Assembly: GCA_963457665.1 (NCBI GenBank)
Contig: OY735213.1
Location: forward strand, 56,302,293-56,366,292
Reading direction: 5' to 3'
DNA from: Thysanoteuthis rhombus
Lineage: Eukaryota; Mollusca; Cephalopoda; Oegopsida; Thysanoteuthidae
DNA: 64,000 nt
In this document: one piece after another, positions 26,181 through 40,250 of the stretch
Numbering within the stretch: position 1 is the first letter of the stretch
How the letters are laid out: each line of letters opens with the position of its first letter
Notes under the pieces: generated by a model
The model's database searches: none
What the model was told of the DNA's origin: nothing
The model's input: the letters and a program-made list of their open reading frames with translations, nothing else
Position numbers and translations under genes: made by a program

Positions 26181-26299
26181 CAAAGGTTCTTAAAGTGTAT
26201 GGTGCCACAGAATATTTTTAAAAATTTGATATCAAATATATTTTTTTCAGTATTTCCAAACTAATAGTGCTGTGATTCAAAAAAGTTTGGAAACCTGTG
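26181..26299. mobile_element. hAT-like MITE, 119 bp, with probable 8-bp target duplication
   Basis: Left terminus CAAAGGTTCTTAAAGTGTATGG; right terminus, reverse-complemented, CACAGGTTTCCAAACTTTTT. The termini belong to the common CAGNGGTTCTCAAACTTTT class of hAT-related elements. Flanks GTGTAGAA (26173-26180) and GCCTAGAA (26300-26307) agree at 6 of 8 positions, fitting an aged 8-bp duplication. Confidence 0.65.
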
Positions 26300-29200
26300 G
26301 CCTAGAAGTCTTTTTTTCTACTCGTCAGGGTTACATATAATTATCGCTGTTAATAACTATGATACCTAATAACAGTTGAAATTTAGTTATATCTGAACAT
26401 TCAAATAAAAAAACAAAATTGGATTGTCAAGTTGTGGATTTAAGTCATTCGATAACTGTTAACGAGTGAGTCAATATTGAATTCAACACTGCTGTCCAAA
26501 TCTTCTGAGGACTTTGATGAAAAAAAACTGATGTTTGTTTTAGAACCAAAAGTGATCAGACTTGGAATACTATTTGTCATATGCTTTTTTTCTCTGGATA
26601 TTTATACTGAGAATGTGTCGTATCATGCAGTTCTGCCAGACTGCAGAGTATAGCAAGTGCATACTTTTTGCTTGTAAAAGTTGGCCACTGTTGATGTTAT
26701 TGCTTGTTGTGAGCTGTAGTTTCTTGTAATACCTCAGTTTTTGACGAAGCTCTGACTGAAATGTCAAAATAAGAATCATTTGTCTCAGCAAGCCTTCTAA
26801 TACTATAATTCCACTCTCGTATATACACATGAATACGATTGCTTCTGGTCATCATAAAGCAATTTTTATATTCTTTCTCTACCAAGCTAAAGATCTATAA
26901 GGATATATTCTTGTTCATATCTTTGTTGAACAGTTCTATTTAGTTTATGGATTAAAATCGTCACAATGAAATTATTGTTGTGTTAGAATTCTAACTTCTA
27001 TTAGTGCAATATGAAATTATTCATAGTACATAAATATGTCGATATGACATCCTTTTTTTTTTTCTTTTTTTTAGCTCAAATATTCTACTGAAACAACTGA
27101 AGTCCTTTTATTATTCAATTATAGAAACCTAACAATTACAAGAGAATGAATGGAATTTGCATTCAATGTAAATACAAGGAATTCCTTCCTTTCTTTCAAT
27201 AACTCCTTTTTGTTTTTCCTAAGGTTTTATTTTGCTGACTTGAACTAATAACTGTTTAGAGTCTTTGCACTTTTAACAATTGACTTATTTTCACATCTCG
27301 GTGCATTGAAGGCAATCCTTGCAAGAAAGCAATTCTTGAATGGCCCTTTTGAATCTGTTATACATGTTGTAAAATTATATTATACATATAAAGTTAACTA
27401 ATGGGAATGATACAAACCCTGGAGTAAAATTATATGGAGGCTTGATTCGTTATGTTACAAACTTATCTCACCCAATCCATACCTAACTCCTCTTTATGTA
27501 TATCAAACATGGGAAAGTCACAGTCACCTAGACCCCTACCTACTGACATCTATGTATGGTCCATTTTACTTGTACTACTCTTGTATAACTCTGTAAAGAA
27601 TGGTATCTTCATATCAAGAATGTTATTTAAATTTTAAATCTTCAGCTTGAGAATAACATTATTTCTGGACGTTAATCTTATCAATACATAATGTATTATA
27701 TTTCTGGGAGTCTGTTAAAGTGCATGTTACTTGGAAATGGAATACCCGCTTTTAGTCATTCAAAAGGACTTTTCAAAAATTCTGTCCCTTTAAATTATGC
27801 GTCTTGAATCTGCTGAATTCTTAAGGGAACTTTCCTCCATCACCAGTGTCAGCTCAGAACAGGATTAGTTGTTTAAAGGGAGAAGTCACTTTTTTTCATG
27901 AGTGAATATCTGAGAAATGCAGCATGTGTGACCTTGTGGTCATTGCGTGCATTTGCGTCATCTATAATCTCTGGTGTGAAGTCATGAGTGAGAATCATGT
28001 GGTCGTTGAAGTAATAAAACCAAGTTGAAGTTGATAGTTGTAGTTTGGGAGATAAGGTTGGAGAGATAGGTTTAGGAGAGGGTTCTGGTTTCCAAATGGC
28101 TGCATGAACATTTCTACCAAAATAGTGGCTTGTGTTAGATTGAAAAAACCACTGAACAAATATATGTATCATGTACTCAACTGAGAAAGAAACTTGAAAC
28201 ACTGTTTGACATCAAAGAAAGGGAATGGCCATTCTTAAAGCAGAAGGTCAGCCTCAAGGGGGAAAGCCTCATGTGTCAATTAATATCAACTTTCATTATT
28301 TATATGCAGCCTTGTTACTTTTATAAAGTTTGTCTATAGTATAAATGACCATCATATATTTCAATAACACAACTGAGTCATGATATTAGGAAAAGCTATG
28401 AATGAAGGTATTATCAAGTAGTGCCTTTATGCTCGATATGGCTTCAGCCATTCCTGCTTAGATTTGCATCACATTACTACTTGCTTTGCCTGTTTAATAT
28501 GAGAAATTGACTTAGAGAGGTTAGTTCCGAAAGTGGCATCACTCACTTCATCCTGTGTAACTGTCTTGATATTTAATACAAACATGTTTTTCTAAGTAAT
28601 TACAAAAGATGAGTGTAATACCTAAAAGTCTGTATCTTCAGTGACTGTTCCTAATGATTGGCTTATTAATAACTCGCCCTGTTTTAACTACCAGGATATA
28701 AGTATCTTTTATCATTTATTTGCTAGAAGTCTATTTTGTTCAGAAATACTCATTGTTTAAAGTATGAATATTCACCGTAACTTTACCCAACTGCTTGCAT
28801 TTAAAACTGATTGTATTCTAAAAAGGATCTTGTCTATCATTGCTTTTCAAAGAGAAGGGAAAAATCCCAAATTCCAATAAGAAATTTACATTGGTTGGTG
28901 TGGCTCAATTTGGTACACCTTGTTTTCTTCCTAATAATTCATTTAAGTATACAAATATGTATGTTTTTGTCTGTATACATACAGACATGACTCTGTTCTT
29001 GGAATAGTGGAGATTTACATCAAGTTATCATCTGACTTTGAAGATTGTAGTTTAGTGAAAAAATTGGACTTTATCTCCTGCTACTATCCTAATTTATGGA
29101 AACATGGATTTGAAAATATTTAAAAAAATTTTTATTCACTTAGTTAATGAAACCCATTTTGGTTCATACTAAATACATCACACTTGGAAAGTGTTGTAAA

Positions 29201-29324
29201 TAAAAACTAATTTCAAACCAATTGGACAGCTGGAGAAAGTATTATTCCTGTCTTGTTTAAATAAGTTTACCTTTGTGACACTTTTTTTTTTTTTTTAATT
29301 TTTTTTTTACTGTAGTTATGCCAT

Positions 29325-29515
29325 CTTAATCAGTATTGCTAACTCAGAATGTACTTTTGTGCTTATTTGACTTCTAAAAAGCGCTAAATAAAAAAGAAAA
29401 TAGTTAAAAGGGCCAAAATGACCATGCTGAGATAATGATTTTTGCACTGCCAAAACAAGAAACATCCTGAATTTAGCATGAAAAGCACTAAATTGGCAAC
29501 ACTCAACCCTCATAT
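29325..29515 (-). repeat. Possible related MITE with TTGGCAACACT termini
   Basis: The left end reads CAGTATTGCTAACTC and the right end AATTGGCAACACTCAACC. These form imperfect terminal inverted repeats (AGTGTTGCCAA / AGTATTGCTAA) about 180 bp apart. The inner left part resembles 8300-8345. No convincing target duplication is visible. Short non-autonomous DNA transposon is an inference. Confidence 0.35.
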
Positions 29516-32386
29516 TTTGCAAAGCTACAATCTAAGAAGTTTAGTACAAGAAAAATATTCTTGTGCATTCAAGTTAGAGATTTTTTTTTCTTTTTTAAAT
29601 TGAAACAAAATTAAATTCTCCAATAGTTATGAATAGAGTTTTGTCTTCAGGCAGATAATGGTATTTAGGTTTTTCCAGTGCCCTCTTCCCGCCATTTATT
29701 CAACTGAAATAACTAATTCCATATGGCTGTGTTTTTATAAATGGTCTTCAGAGCTTTACATGTACTGTTAAGTAGGTCTTATCATAGACAAATGGTATGA
29801 TTGACTGACTATTCTGTCTTTAGTGGTCTCTTTTTCTCTCTCTAACCTTCTCTCTATTTTGTGTGAGTTTCACCTCCCACTCCCTAATGGTGGATAGGGT
29901 GAGAACCTTTTTCCCCAAACATGTTTATTTAAACTCTTTAGCATAAAATGAAAAATAGAAAAGCAATTCTTGAGAAAATCAAAATAAATAGTGAATGAAG
30001 TTGAAACAGGAACTTTTTATTCCTCTCTGAATATTAGCTTGAAATGATTTCCTCTTCGTTGAAGTCATCAGCTAGTTAGACTATTCTGATCATTCAACAA
30101 TTATTAAAACTTGGTCCAATATCAGTATTCGTTGTACAGCTTGCTTAGAAAAAGCACCAACTTGGGAAAGTTTCTACACCTTAAGAAAAAGCTTCTAGCA
30201 TCGAGGATTTGAGCAATGAAGACCAGTAGTGACGAAGCAGGTTTTCAAGTGGGTATTTTGAATATAAATTAAAAATAACAAAACAGAAAGAAAGGTAATT
30301 ATGCTGAAAATTTAGAAGAATTAGAACTTCAAAACAAGTACTTGACTACAAGGCAATTAACAGATGAATTTATGAGTGAAGTAATCTTGGGCATTAGAGA
30401 ACGATTAACAAGTGTATGTAAAATCTGAATCCTCATGATTTTGGCGAACACTGCCAAATTGAATCTCTTTTCTCGTTTATTTCATAAATACTAGAAGTAG
30501 GTACATTATTGTATTCAAATAAAATCATTTCCAAATTATTCTGACCTATATTTTTCTTACAGTCAGTCTCTATGTAGTTGATGAAGACAGTAACAAAAAA
30601 AAAGATAATATTTATAGTTACAAAAAGATGGTTCAGTGAAATGGAAAATGCCATCCTCTCGATTACTTCTATTTCATGGACAGCCAAATCCAGGTGAAAG
30701 GACAACTGTATAGTATGAATGCTACTGCAAGTTACGATCATGGTTGGTCTGAAGAACATTATATTTCCACTGAATTTTTTCTTTTTAATTCAATAAAATC
30801 TCAAGTATTCTTGATTTGAATTTTCATGGAAAATTTGACTTGAATTAGTACTAATTCAGTTGAAATATTTGTACAAGTATTCTCCTTTTGACGGAACATG
30901 ACGGTACCTTGCTGTAGTCCGTACTACACTGTTGTCCTTTTGATTGATGCCTTTTGACTGGACAAAAGGGCAGCCAGTACTGTTGACACCCAAAACAAAC
31001 TGGTGATATTGTGAATATATCCAATCTTAACCAAATTTTAATATAATTATACATTAAGAATGTTCCAACTATTGAAAAGTTATCCATTCCAAGACTTATT
31101 TGAACATGCAAACCAATTCTTTGCTTTGCTGATGTTATCCCAGTTTTTGCCAATCCATTCTACAGCTTTATTTCAGGCATAAAATCTGAAGAAAAGTGAG
31201 GCATGTTTTTACTGTAGCAGTAATACGGAGGAATTTAGTTGTCCCCAGTCCTGGATTCAGTCTTTAATTAACCATATAGCCACATGGCTTGATACTTGTG
31301 CAGGCTTTACTGAGTTTGAAGTATGTTTATTAGGCCGAAAAAAAGTTTTCTAACATAGAAAAAGAAGTCATTCTAGACAGATTTAGAGGCTTGTGCCCAT
31401 TCTCTACTGATTAAATTAACACCAAGCTTTCAAGAAAATAGATCCACATATAGGAGAGTAAGGAAAAGATTAGAGGAAGGAGGGAGTAAGGTTGTATGTT
31501 CTGTGACTCAAGTTTTCTCCTTTATCTCTTTGCAACTGTGGCCCATTCTTTTGGGCCTGGTGGTACTTATTTCAGAGCTGGCTTGTCTGTCAGTTACTTC
31601 AGCATCCAAGTCTGAAGAGAAAAATAGAGAAAAGTTAGTTTTTCTCACAGATTATATTTAGGTTGATTCAAACCCCCCCCCCCTTCCTTTCCATCCATTT
31701 TTGTCTGATTATACAAGAGTTGTTTGTTAGTACAGGGAACACTTTTTCTTTCTTCCTCCCTGAATGTTGGTGCTTATGTATTTGTTTCTGGCTCTATGCA
31801 TATGTCTGTGTGGGTGACAAATATGTCTGATGGTAAGGGTGACACTCCCAGTACAGTCAGTCGAGGAGCACTAAATTTGAGTCATCACCACTACTTATTC
31901 ATGGCTCTTTCCTGCTATTGCCTTGTCTAGCTCAATTCCTTTATTACTAGTGTGCTTTGATGCAGTACCTACTTTAACTAATAGATGGAACCATCATGCC
32001 TTATACCCCCCCCCCCCGTTGGAAAGAGCAAGACCTTCAAATTTGGTAGGTTTTCCCTCCATATTATTGTTAGACATTTAAAAAATAGGTTTATGACCCA
32101 AACCCTACCAATTCCTGCCATTATATATATGTTTCAAGACAGGATTAGAAGTTTTGGTTCAAAATATTAGCAAAAATTGATCACGCCCTCATTAATCAAA
32201 TATTTTAGTTTGCTTCTCAGAGTGACTTTTATCATTCATGCTTTAAAATTTTGATGAACTCAGGTTTTTTTACATATATATATGTATATGTAGAGTTTTA
32301 TCTTATTACAATGTAAATTATCTTTGACTGACTGAAATGGTAATTTGCACTGTAATGAGTCATTAAAACTCTTTTGATATTAACAT

Positions 32387-32388
<2 letters not shown>

Positions 32389-32472
<84 letters not shown>
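32389..32472 (+). repeat. Compound microsatellite (CT)n-(AT)n
   Basis: About 38 bases of CT dinucleotides pass directly into about 47 bases of AT dinucleotides. Confidence 0.95.
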
Positions 32473-32475
<3 letters not shown>

Positions 32476-33185
32476 GCACTTCAAAATGAAGAAATTACAA
32501 AAGTATATACAAATTAATATGCATTCCCACCTGCAATGTTCTGGAATACAAAAATTCTTTTGTAGATACCTTTCTGAGCATTCCCTCCCTAACTCACTTA
32601 TAATTTTCATACAAAGCATTTTATGTTTTGAAGATGTTAAATTATCCCCAATAAGAAGTAAATGAACAGCACATATTTCACTTGCAACAAGTGTCTAAAT
32701 ATACTGATTATAGTAAAGCAACCATTATTTTTTAGCTTAGTTATCTAACGATTCATTCGAAACTTTGAATATCCTTTTACCTGTCCAGCAACTTTCATCA
32801 AATTTTTTTTAAACATGGTTGTCAAGCTATAAATCATTTCTTTTTTTGGGGGGGCGGGGGGTATTACTATCATTGCATGTTCAGAACTGATAACAAAAGG
32901 ATGCTCTTGTTGGCTATACACTTGTGAAGACAAGACTCTTCATTCTATGTTGCAGATATCAATACAGAAAGCAAATTCTTCTCCTGGAATTTTTTTTAGC
33001 TGGGATATTAATCTTAGTAGGTCTTATGTCTTTGACTGCCTCTTTGTTTGTAGTTTTTGATACTAATTGGGTTGGATGTCGGGGAGATTCTACCCAGAAA
33101 TAGATAGTCTCTAATTTTTTCTGATTTTGAAAATTTGGCATTTTAGTTCAGCTATCAAATTTTCACTTGCTAATGTGCTATATTG

Positions 33186-33460
33186 AATCACCGTAGCCCC
33201 ACAAATGGCCTACCCAGCCAAGTGGGATACATATTCTCCTCTCTTTGTTAGTGTATGTGTGTGTGTGTGTCTTTGGGCACTGCTGGTCACATCTTGGGGC
33301 TTGGACCTTGAAAATTTGTACAATTACACCATTAGACATCATCTAAAAATGTTTCTAGTTATTTTTTTTTTCTTCTGGCTTCCATGCCCAAATCTTGTGC
33401 AGGTATTTTTAAAAGATATTTTCAGATAATTTTAGATTACTCTTTTAGATAATTGGTTGT
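33186..33460 (+). repeat. ~275-bp dispersed element, copy 1 (pair with 53552-53820)
   Basis: Collinear with 53552-53820: AATCACCGTAGCCCCACAAA, CTTGGGGCTTGGACCTTG, ACACCATTAGACATCATCTA, GGCTTCCATGCCCAAAT and TTCAGATAATTTTAGATTAC. It contains an internal (TG)n not shared with the other copy. Confidence 0.7.
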
Positions 33461-33991
33461 GGTACATGTACGGGCTATACTGATTCATTTATGCGAAGTA
33501 TGGATATTATAAAGATGAAAGTCCTACGTCATGATTCTTGATATATTTTTATCGAGTGTTATTGCATGGATATAATGAAGTGGATTCTGAGTCATGTTAC
33601 TCTCAGATGCCAAATAAATAGGATGTGTATGACCGGAGACTACTGTATCAAGTACAGTAGTCCTACCGATTTAGTTGACTTGATTCTTTTCCATTAGTAA
33701 TAACTGACTGTCACAGATTTCGGGAGGGTGGGGGTTTAAAATGTTTTTTTCATAGGTTTGTTGGTTTGTTGTTGTTTTTTTTGGGGGGGGGGGTTCCATG
33801 TTTTAGCTAGAAAGTCCTAGTGTACTTACCCTCAAAATTGATTGAATTGAAATGGACACATTTTGCTTGATTTGATAAATTCTTGAGGAAACTTGAGCCA
33901 GATTTGAGTGGATTTGCTAAGAAAATCTAGGCTCAAGGAAAAAAAAATGGTTTTCTTAGCTTAAAAATGATTAAAATACACATTTTCTTTA

Positions 33992-33996
<5 letters not shown>

Positions 33997-34071
<75 letters not shown>
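33997..34071 (+). repeat. Compound microsatellite (AT)n-(TG)n
   Basis: Two AT arrays are separated by a single TT interruption at about 34029-34031, then a short TG array at the right end. Confidence 0.95.
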
Positions 34072-36379
34072 TAGAAAGATATGCTGTATTAACTATTTGC
34101 TGAATTTCATTGATCAGCATTTTCTTTATTGCATGTTTGTTACATTGGGTGTTTTTGTTTTCTTTCTTTCTTTCTTGTGCATTCAATTTAAATTGTTGAT
34201 ATTCACAGAATATCTAGAAGAGTGAGTAACTTCTATTTCATGCCATAAAAATAGTTAGGTTATGCTGTTTAAAGTTAAAATGTCATGGAGTAAAGTTGAT
34301 GCTTATGTTTAAATCTTTTCGAGATTGTTTTATAAGTTACTATGATTAGTCTTTGCTTCATGTACTTATATTTAGAATAGCATTCAAGTAAATGACAGAC
34401 TGCATTTACTTGTGTGTGTCAGATATATATCCCCAAAATCTAGTTTGATTATGCCAAGATTGATGTTTATCGACAGAAAAATCTCAAAATAAATGAAGCT
34501 GATGGAACAGCTAATAGTATAGATAATAACAAATTACAAAACCTTGTATTACCCTCAATGGTAAAAGTATATTCCTAACATTAAAACCCCATCCAACCCA
34601 TATGACTAGCTACACTTTAGTTTTGAATAATCCATGATGGGAATCTTGAATCTTTTATTGACCAGTGTTATTTGCAAGCGTTTAATCACGAATTGAAGTG
34701 GCTATGAGCTTCTAACAACTAATGGCTATTTTTGCATTTGTTTCCTGTTCAGAGATTTTTTTTGTTATCATTTATGAAAATTGGTCATAGATTCTGAGGA
34801 AACAAATTTGAAGTAGAATAGGATCTTTTTCTCCCTCCAAAAGTGTAAAACACTGAATCAAATAAGTCTCTCCATTTTTAGGGTGTACAGTAAATGGTTG
34901 ATATTTTAACACAAACTGCTGAAGTAGGAAAGCATCACTCATGGTTTAGATCAGCAGGTCAGAAGGGCATATGCACATTTTGAAGGGTTCCATAAACTAA
35001 AATAATGAATTTGTGTCTTGTTGTATGTGTATTTGACAGGGGGCCCAGAAACTATGAAAATATCACAGGAAGTGTAGCCAAAAATGGCTGCTTTAGATGA
35101 CCATTCTCAAGCTCAAATCTAATAACGAGATTTATGTAATGTAGTTTTTGTTACCAGATGAGGGGTGCAATAACATCCATCATTCTCTGACTGACTTACT
35201 GGTTATGTTATCTTAATTTTTATCTGAAGTGTACATTAAAATGAAACTAATCTTGAGTGGATTTAGATCATATTTAGAACTATATTGCAAATCAATGTCG
35301 GTGTTCATTCGCACTTGTGAACTGTGTCCAAACCTTTTCTGTCATTGTATTTAGTTACAAAGTTAGCTTTTCTAGATACACTCCTAACGAAAAAATTCTT
35401 CCTGTATGAGATAGTTTTTTGTTTAGCTTCTGAAATTTCAATTTTTACTATCCTATATGTTAGAGAATTACTGTTTATTTTTAAGGTAAGACGAGACTCC
35501 AATTTCACTCTGAATTTTTCAGGTCTGTTTAGACATTGTTTTTTGTACCTGGCCTATAGGACAACTTGTATGATACTTCAAGTGCAATCCACATAGTCAA
35601 AAATCACTTGTGGAAGAGAATTTTCCTGATAGACTACCTACTCAATTGATTTGCTCATGTAGATCTGTTACCCCCATTAAAATCTTTTCAATTTTGTGAT
35701 TGTACTTCTTGCAGCTATTATGTTTCTGCTCTCCATTTTAGAGGTGATATCCATTAATATTGCAAACGGGTAGAGAATTTTTTGTTGAAAATGAGCTCGG
35801 AATGAACTCGGGATTTCAACTCCAAGGTACTATTGACTGAATAAATTTATTTCATACCTATTTTAGAAGTAGAAAAAAACTTGGCCAATGTTTTAAGGTT
35901 TGTTAAAAACACTTGTTGAATACAAAACATTTTCCTAGCTCATCTTTTGTTATTGCTTGAAAAACATAGTCAATGTAAAAATATACTATATCATATTTGA
36001 TTTTGCCAAATCAGTGCAGATGTAGAAATCTACTTGAAGCCTGTAAATGTATTGCTATCATACACTGTAACAGAAAATATATCACTTCTGAGAGTACTTG
36101 TTCCAAGATGAATTGGTGGTGGAGAGATTTCTTGTATCTGTCATATTTCATGATCCAAAAATCCATAAAAAGCAATACGTTAAAACAAGCATTAGACTAG
36201 AGAACATTGGACTTGAGAATTGCGCTGTGATACCTAATCTGTTATCTTTCTTGACAGTTGGTCAAGTATGGTCTCTTATAAAAAAGGTTTACTGTTCAGT
36301 TTCCCTTCCTAACATACTTCAACTCTTTGCTACTTGTTTTTTGAACTTGCGTATCTAGGGTTGGGGTTTTTTTTTTGGC

Positions 36380-36394
36380 GGGGGGGGGGGGGGG
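36380..36394 (+). repeat. G15 homopolymer
   Basis: Fifteen G following a T tract and GGC. Other long G or C runs occur at 51599-51612 (G14), 61933-61949 (C17), 38511-38524, 33782-33793, 31673-31683 and 60150-60160. Length calls in such runs are often uncertain. Confidence 0.9.
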
Positions 36395-37687
36395 TCAAGA
36401 GATATAATTTTGTCTACGGCTTTTGAATGTGTTTCAACATATACTCACTCACAAATTCACTAGCTGTACATAGCGACTAATCAGAAATAAAAATCATGGT
36501 ATTTAGTGTACCTGAAGAGAAATACTTGGCATAAATTCATCTAGTTGGGTAGATCATGTGAAATCGCAATCTGAAAATTTGTCTTTCAAGATTTCAACCA
36601 AATGGATATTGAGAATTTTACCTATTAAAAGTGGCTGCTAAAAGGCTATCGGAGATTTTTAGTGCTTGATGGTGTTTTTTTGACATCAGTTGGTATGGCA
36701 TAGAGTTACTTTCCTGGGTGACACCACTGTCAGCACTAACTTGTTTCTTCTGTGCTGAACAGGTAAAGTGCAAAAATTTCATAGTTTTTTGGTGCTGGAA
36801 GTGTTGTGAAAATGTTTTGAAATTGAAAAGTTAGATAATGAAATCAATGTTACGGCTTATGATACCTTATTAATGCAGATGGACTTGAAGAATATTCATT
36901 TAGTTAGTGTTAGTGTTCAAAAGATGTTGAGTTAATCTTTACTATTTGTAACTCTGAAATAGGCATGGGAGTACTCCAGACATCCTCATTTGCTGTAGAA
37001 ATGAATCCTGAAGAGCCTGGATTTTCTCGTGGGAAGACTTGTATATGTGTGCCTATGTAAGGGTTCCCTCGAAGGACCATCTGTTTTCTGTTATCCAGTT
37101 TTTGCATAAATTTGTATTGTAACTTCAGATATAAGTAGGATACAACTGTCCTCCACAAAAGTAATCTTCAAAATATTCATTTTCTACAGGAAGGAGACTG
37201 ATGAGAAGTGGTTCCTGCTGTTGTCAATGTGACAACAAACATATTTCATAGATGATAGTGGATGTAGGTATAGATTACATTCTTCTACAAATTAGCTTGC
37301 AATTAGCGAACATTAGATTGTAATTATCCATCACATTCATTTTTAAATGATGCTAATTCAGGTCTCTGGGTGGATCCTGCGGTTTTATGATAGAGAAAGA
37401 TACTTGTCTTGTGCATGGCAACAAAAGAATGGGATTGTTTACTAATTCTTGGTTCTTCTCATTCAGGAAATTCTGTTTTTATAAATAACTTTTATAAAAT
37501 TATTCTTTATCCTGTAACCCAGTGTAGTTTGGGCACTACAGATGATTTTCATCATGAGTGTAGCAAGACACAGCCCATCCCTCTTCAGGCTAGTTTGGAA
37601 TCAGTTATCCATCTCATACGCTGGTCGCCAACTATAGTTAGAGAGCCCTGTCTACCTTTCTATTAATGTGTAGCTGAGTAGAAAAGA

Positions 37688-37812
37688 TACAGATTCATGC
37701 CTTTTGCAAGGGCATTAGTGCAAAATGAACAGAAACTGTCTTGGTCAAAGTTTGAACTTGACCTGCCTATTACCTTTTCTGTGCCATTAACTGTTCTGCC
37801 ACTGATACTGAA
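37688..37812 (-). mobile_element. tRNA-derived SINE-like element, copy 2
   Basis: Aligns in the same orientation with 13938-14062 (GATTCATGCCTTTTGCAAGG, then a CATTAGTGCAAAATGAA stretch and AAGTTTGAACTTGACC). The minus strand begins with a GTGGCAGAACAGTTAATGGC head, less tRNA-like than copy 1. The upstream part (about 37500-37687) may be body sequence or unrelated. An open frame across 37409-37666 is not recognisable as a protein. Confidence 0.5.
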
Positions 37813-39689
37813 CACTCACTTCCTTGATCATTGATAACTTTGTCTAATCAGTTGCTACATTAACCTTAATTGAGAATTTAAGTCTTTTTATTGTATCAAC
37901 TTTTTTCCATTGTTGCATAACTATTTGTACTCAATAGAACTCTTAAATTTGATGTTCTCTCTAGTAAATATGGCTGGGGGCTATGCTAAGAATTTTCTCT
38001 TATGGTGTACTCATTTTGTGAGCATTTATGTAGAAAACGGTATTGAAAAATATTCCCATGATTGACATTTTTTTCTCTGTAATGGTTAAAATTGAAAGAC
38101 TCGCTTCTTAACGGGGCAAACAACACTCTTGAAAAATTACTGGCTAAATAAGTTTTTCATGTTCACAAGCCAACTGCCAATTCAACTTTTAATAAATGCT
38201 CCCTACATTTAACATGTGCCCCCTTAATATAGACCAAAACTTAGGTGGCTGACTATGTAGTAGTCTCTTTATCCATATAACATACAAGGGGGGCAACCAC
38301 TATCTCATTAATGTTAACAGTAATAACAAATCATTAAACTTGTATAAAAACAGTGTTAATGATAAGAATCTATTGAACAATTTCCCCTCCTTTTATTGTT
38401 AATTAGTATCAATTATAGCAGTTATCCTACTCATTCCATAATTTTCCTCGTGATTTCATCATTCACTTGCTTCCCTATGAAAGTGGAAAGTAACTCTACG
38501 CTGAATTTAATGGGGGGGGGGGGGTAAAAATTGCCCTGTCCCCTCAACTAGTGTCACAAGGGTGTCGGATCAAACTCAGCCCTCCTGTATTTGTGCAATG
38601 GTAAGGTGCAGCCCCGGATGGGGGGGAGCTAAATACCCCTCCCCATAAGACACAGTATACATCACTTCTTTTTAATTTTTTGGTAGGAAGCAATTGGGAA
38701 AATTGCTTCTTCTCATTTGCCCTATTGAGAGAAGAGCACTTATTTTCTCTAGTGTACAGTCAATCAACCAGACATTTGAAAATGCTCCTGATACTTTTAT
38801 GGGAAATGAAGTTTTTGCTCAGAGTTATTGGGTATTGAAGCCAGTTCCTGTTCAATTGCAGAAAGTTGAAATATTTTGAACAATGGTAAACTAGACTGAG
38901 GATTTGCTGAGGATCAATTTGTGCCTAACTGCATGCTTAATGCTGACTAAATATATAACTAATATACAATTGACAAATGAGTTTCCAGATTTTCATCAAT
39001 GAACATTGAAAGATTAAACTGGAAATGTTACTCATTGACTAAGTATCACCCAAAATTTCTTGATTTGCAGACATTTTTTAGCCATGTGTATTCAGAATTT
39101 GATCTGTTTTGGTAGTGCATATTGTTGGATGAACTAAACCGTTGCCACCCACTGATAACTGGAAGTTTACTTATGCCACTCCTCTAAGATAGATGATGAA
39201 CTTTCAAGAAAAGTGTTTGCACTGAAGTAGACTTCTTGTCAGAGAAATGTTGAATTCTGGTCATTAAGCAATCTCATTCTAGAGCATTTTTAAAAGAAAA
39301 AATCTGAACATGATTAAGTTTACAGCTTGAAAAATAGTTTCACACACACTCCTTCATTAAAAACCAATGGATGACTTCTTAAAAAAGATGAATGATAATA
39401 ATGAAGTACAGTACCCTGTGCTTGTACCAGAACTAATCAGAAAAAAAATAATTGAAAAAAATATAGATCTTCTATCTATAAGTTATCTATAAGAAAAAAA
39501 TACCAGCACAAGACTTGTACTCATGCACACTGTCTAGGTTGTAGCCCCCTAAAAGAGACTGAGAGCACCCAGAAATACACATGAGCATGAAGAGAAGAAT
39601 GTAAAGCCCGCTTAGTTGGTTGGCCCGGTGGGCAATTTGTTGGGTATCGAAACAATTTTGTCTTGATTGATAGGTTTGATTTTTAGTTG

Positions 39690-39870
39690 AACCCATTAAC
39701 TGCGATAGGTGTTGAAAAGTAATAGATATCAATTGCAAGCTTTCCATTGCCAGATGAAAGCCCTGACTCAGATGAAACTGAGTTGCCATCAATCACAATG
39801 AAATAGAAATCTTATTGAGTCTGCCATAGAACTGCTATGATGGAAATTTGTCATTTGCATTTAATTGGTT
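39690..39870 (+). mobile_element. piggyBac-like MITE, copy 1
   Basis: The left end AACCCATTAACTGCGA and the right end ATTTAATTGGTTAA form imperfect inverted repeats. Internal blocks AAAGCCCTGACTCAGATGAA, ACTGAGTTGCCATCAATCAC, GCCATAGAACTGCTATGA align with copies at 54366 and 59178. The right flank is TTAA, the target of piggyBac-type transposons; the left flank has drifted to TGAA. No coding capacity. Confidence 0.6.
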
Positions 39871-40135
39871 AATGCTTCCTGTGTTGGTTTGCTTTGAGTA
39901 AACTAAAAATTGAACCATCTTCACCTTTTTTTTTTTTTTTTTTTTATATATAGCTACCCCCTCCCAATCTTGCCTACTGTGAATATCATCTTTTCTTTTT
40001 ATAAGATTTGGCAAGTTGTGAGGGAGGATTGAATTTTTTATGCTTATGTTCATATTCTTGCTTTTTTCAACACTATTCCAATCTATTCTACTTTTCCTCT
40101 AAATTCAAGATCTTTAGTTCTCTGATCCTTAGCGG

Positions 40136-40250
40136 ATCTGGTTAGTCACTTAATAGGCCGTCATGTGACCATTGTCTTTTGGCAGGGTGCTCAATTAAAA
40201 CAATGGAAGAAGGGTTAATTGGTGAATAAGTTTTCTTTTGCCTTCTGTTT
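40136..40250 (+). repeat. Dispersed repeat 'TCTGGTTAGTCACT', copy 1 (pair with 43906-44040)
   Basis: Shared ordered blocks: TCTGGTTAGTCACTTAATAG, TGGTGACC-like region, CATTGTCTTTTGGCAG, GAAGAAGGGTTAATTGGTGA and ATAAGTTTTCTTTTGCCTT. The other copy lies 3.8 kb away in the same orientation. Confidence 0.6.

Noticed and set aside
37409..37666. 85-residue open frame with GSSHSGNS resembling a P-loop
   Set aside because: The segment lacks the GxxxxGK[ST] pattern and supporting motifs, and lies beside a SINE-like repeat. Chance frame.
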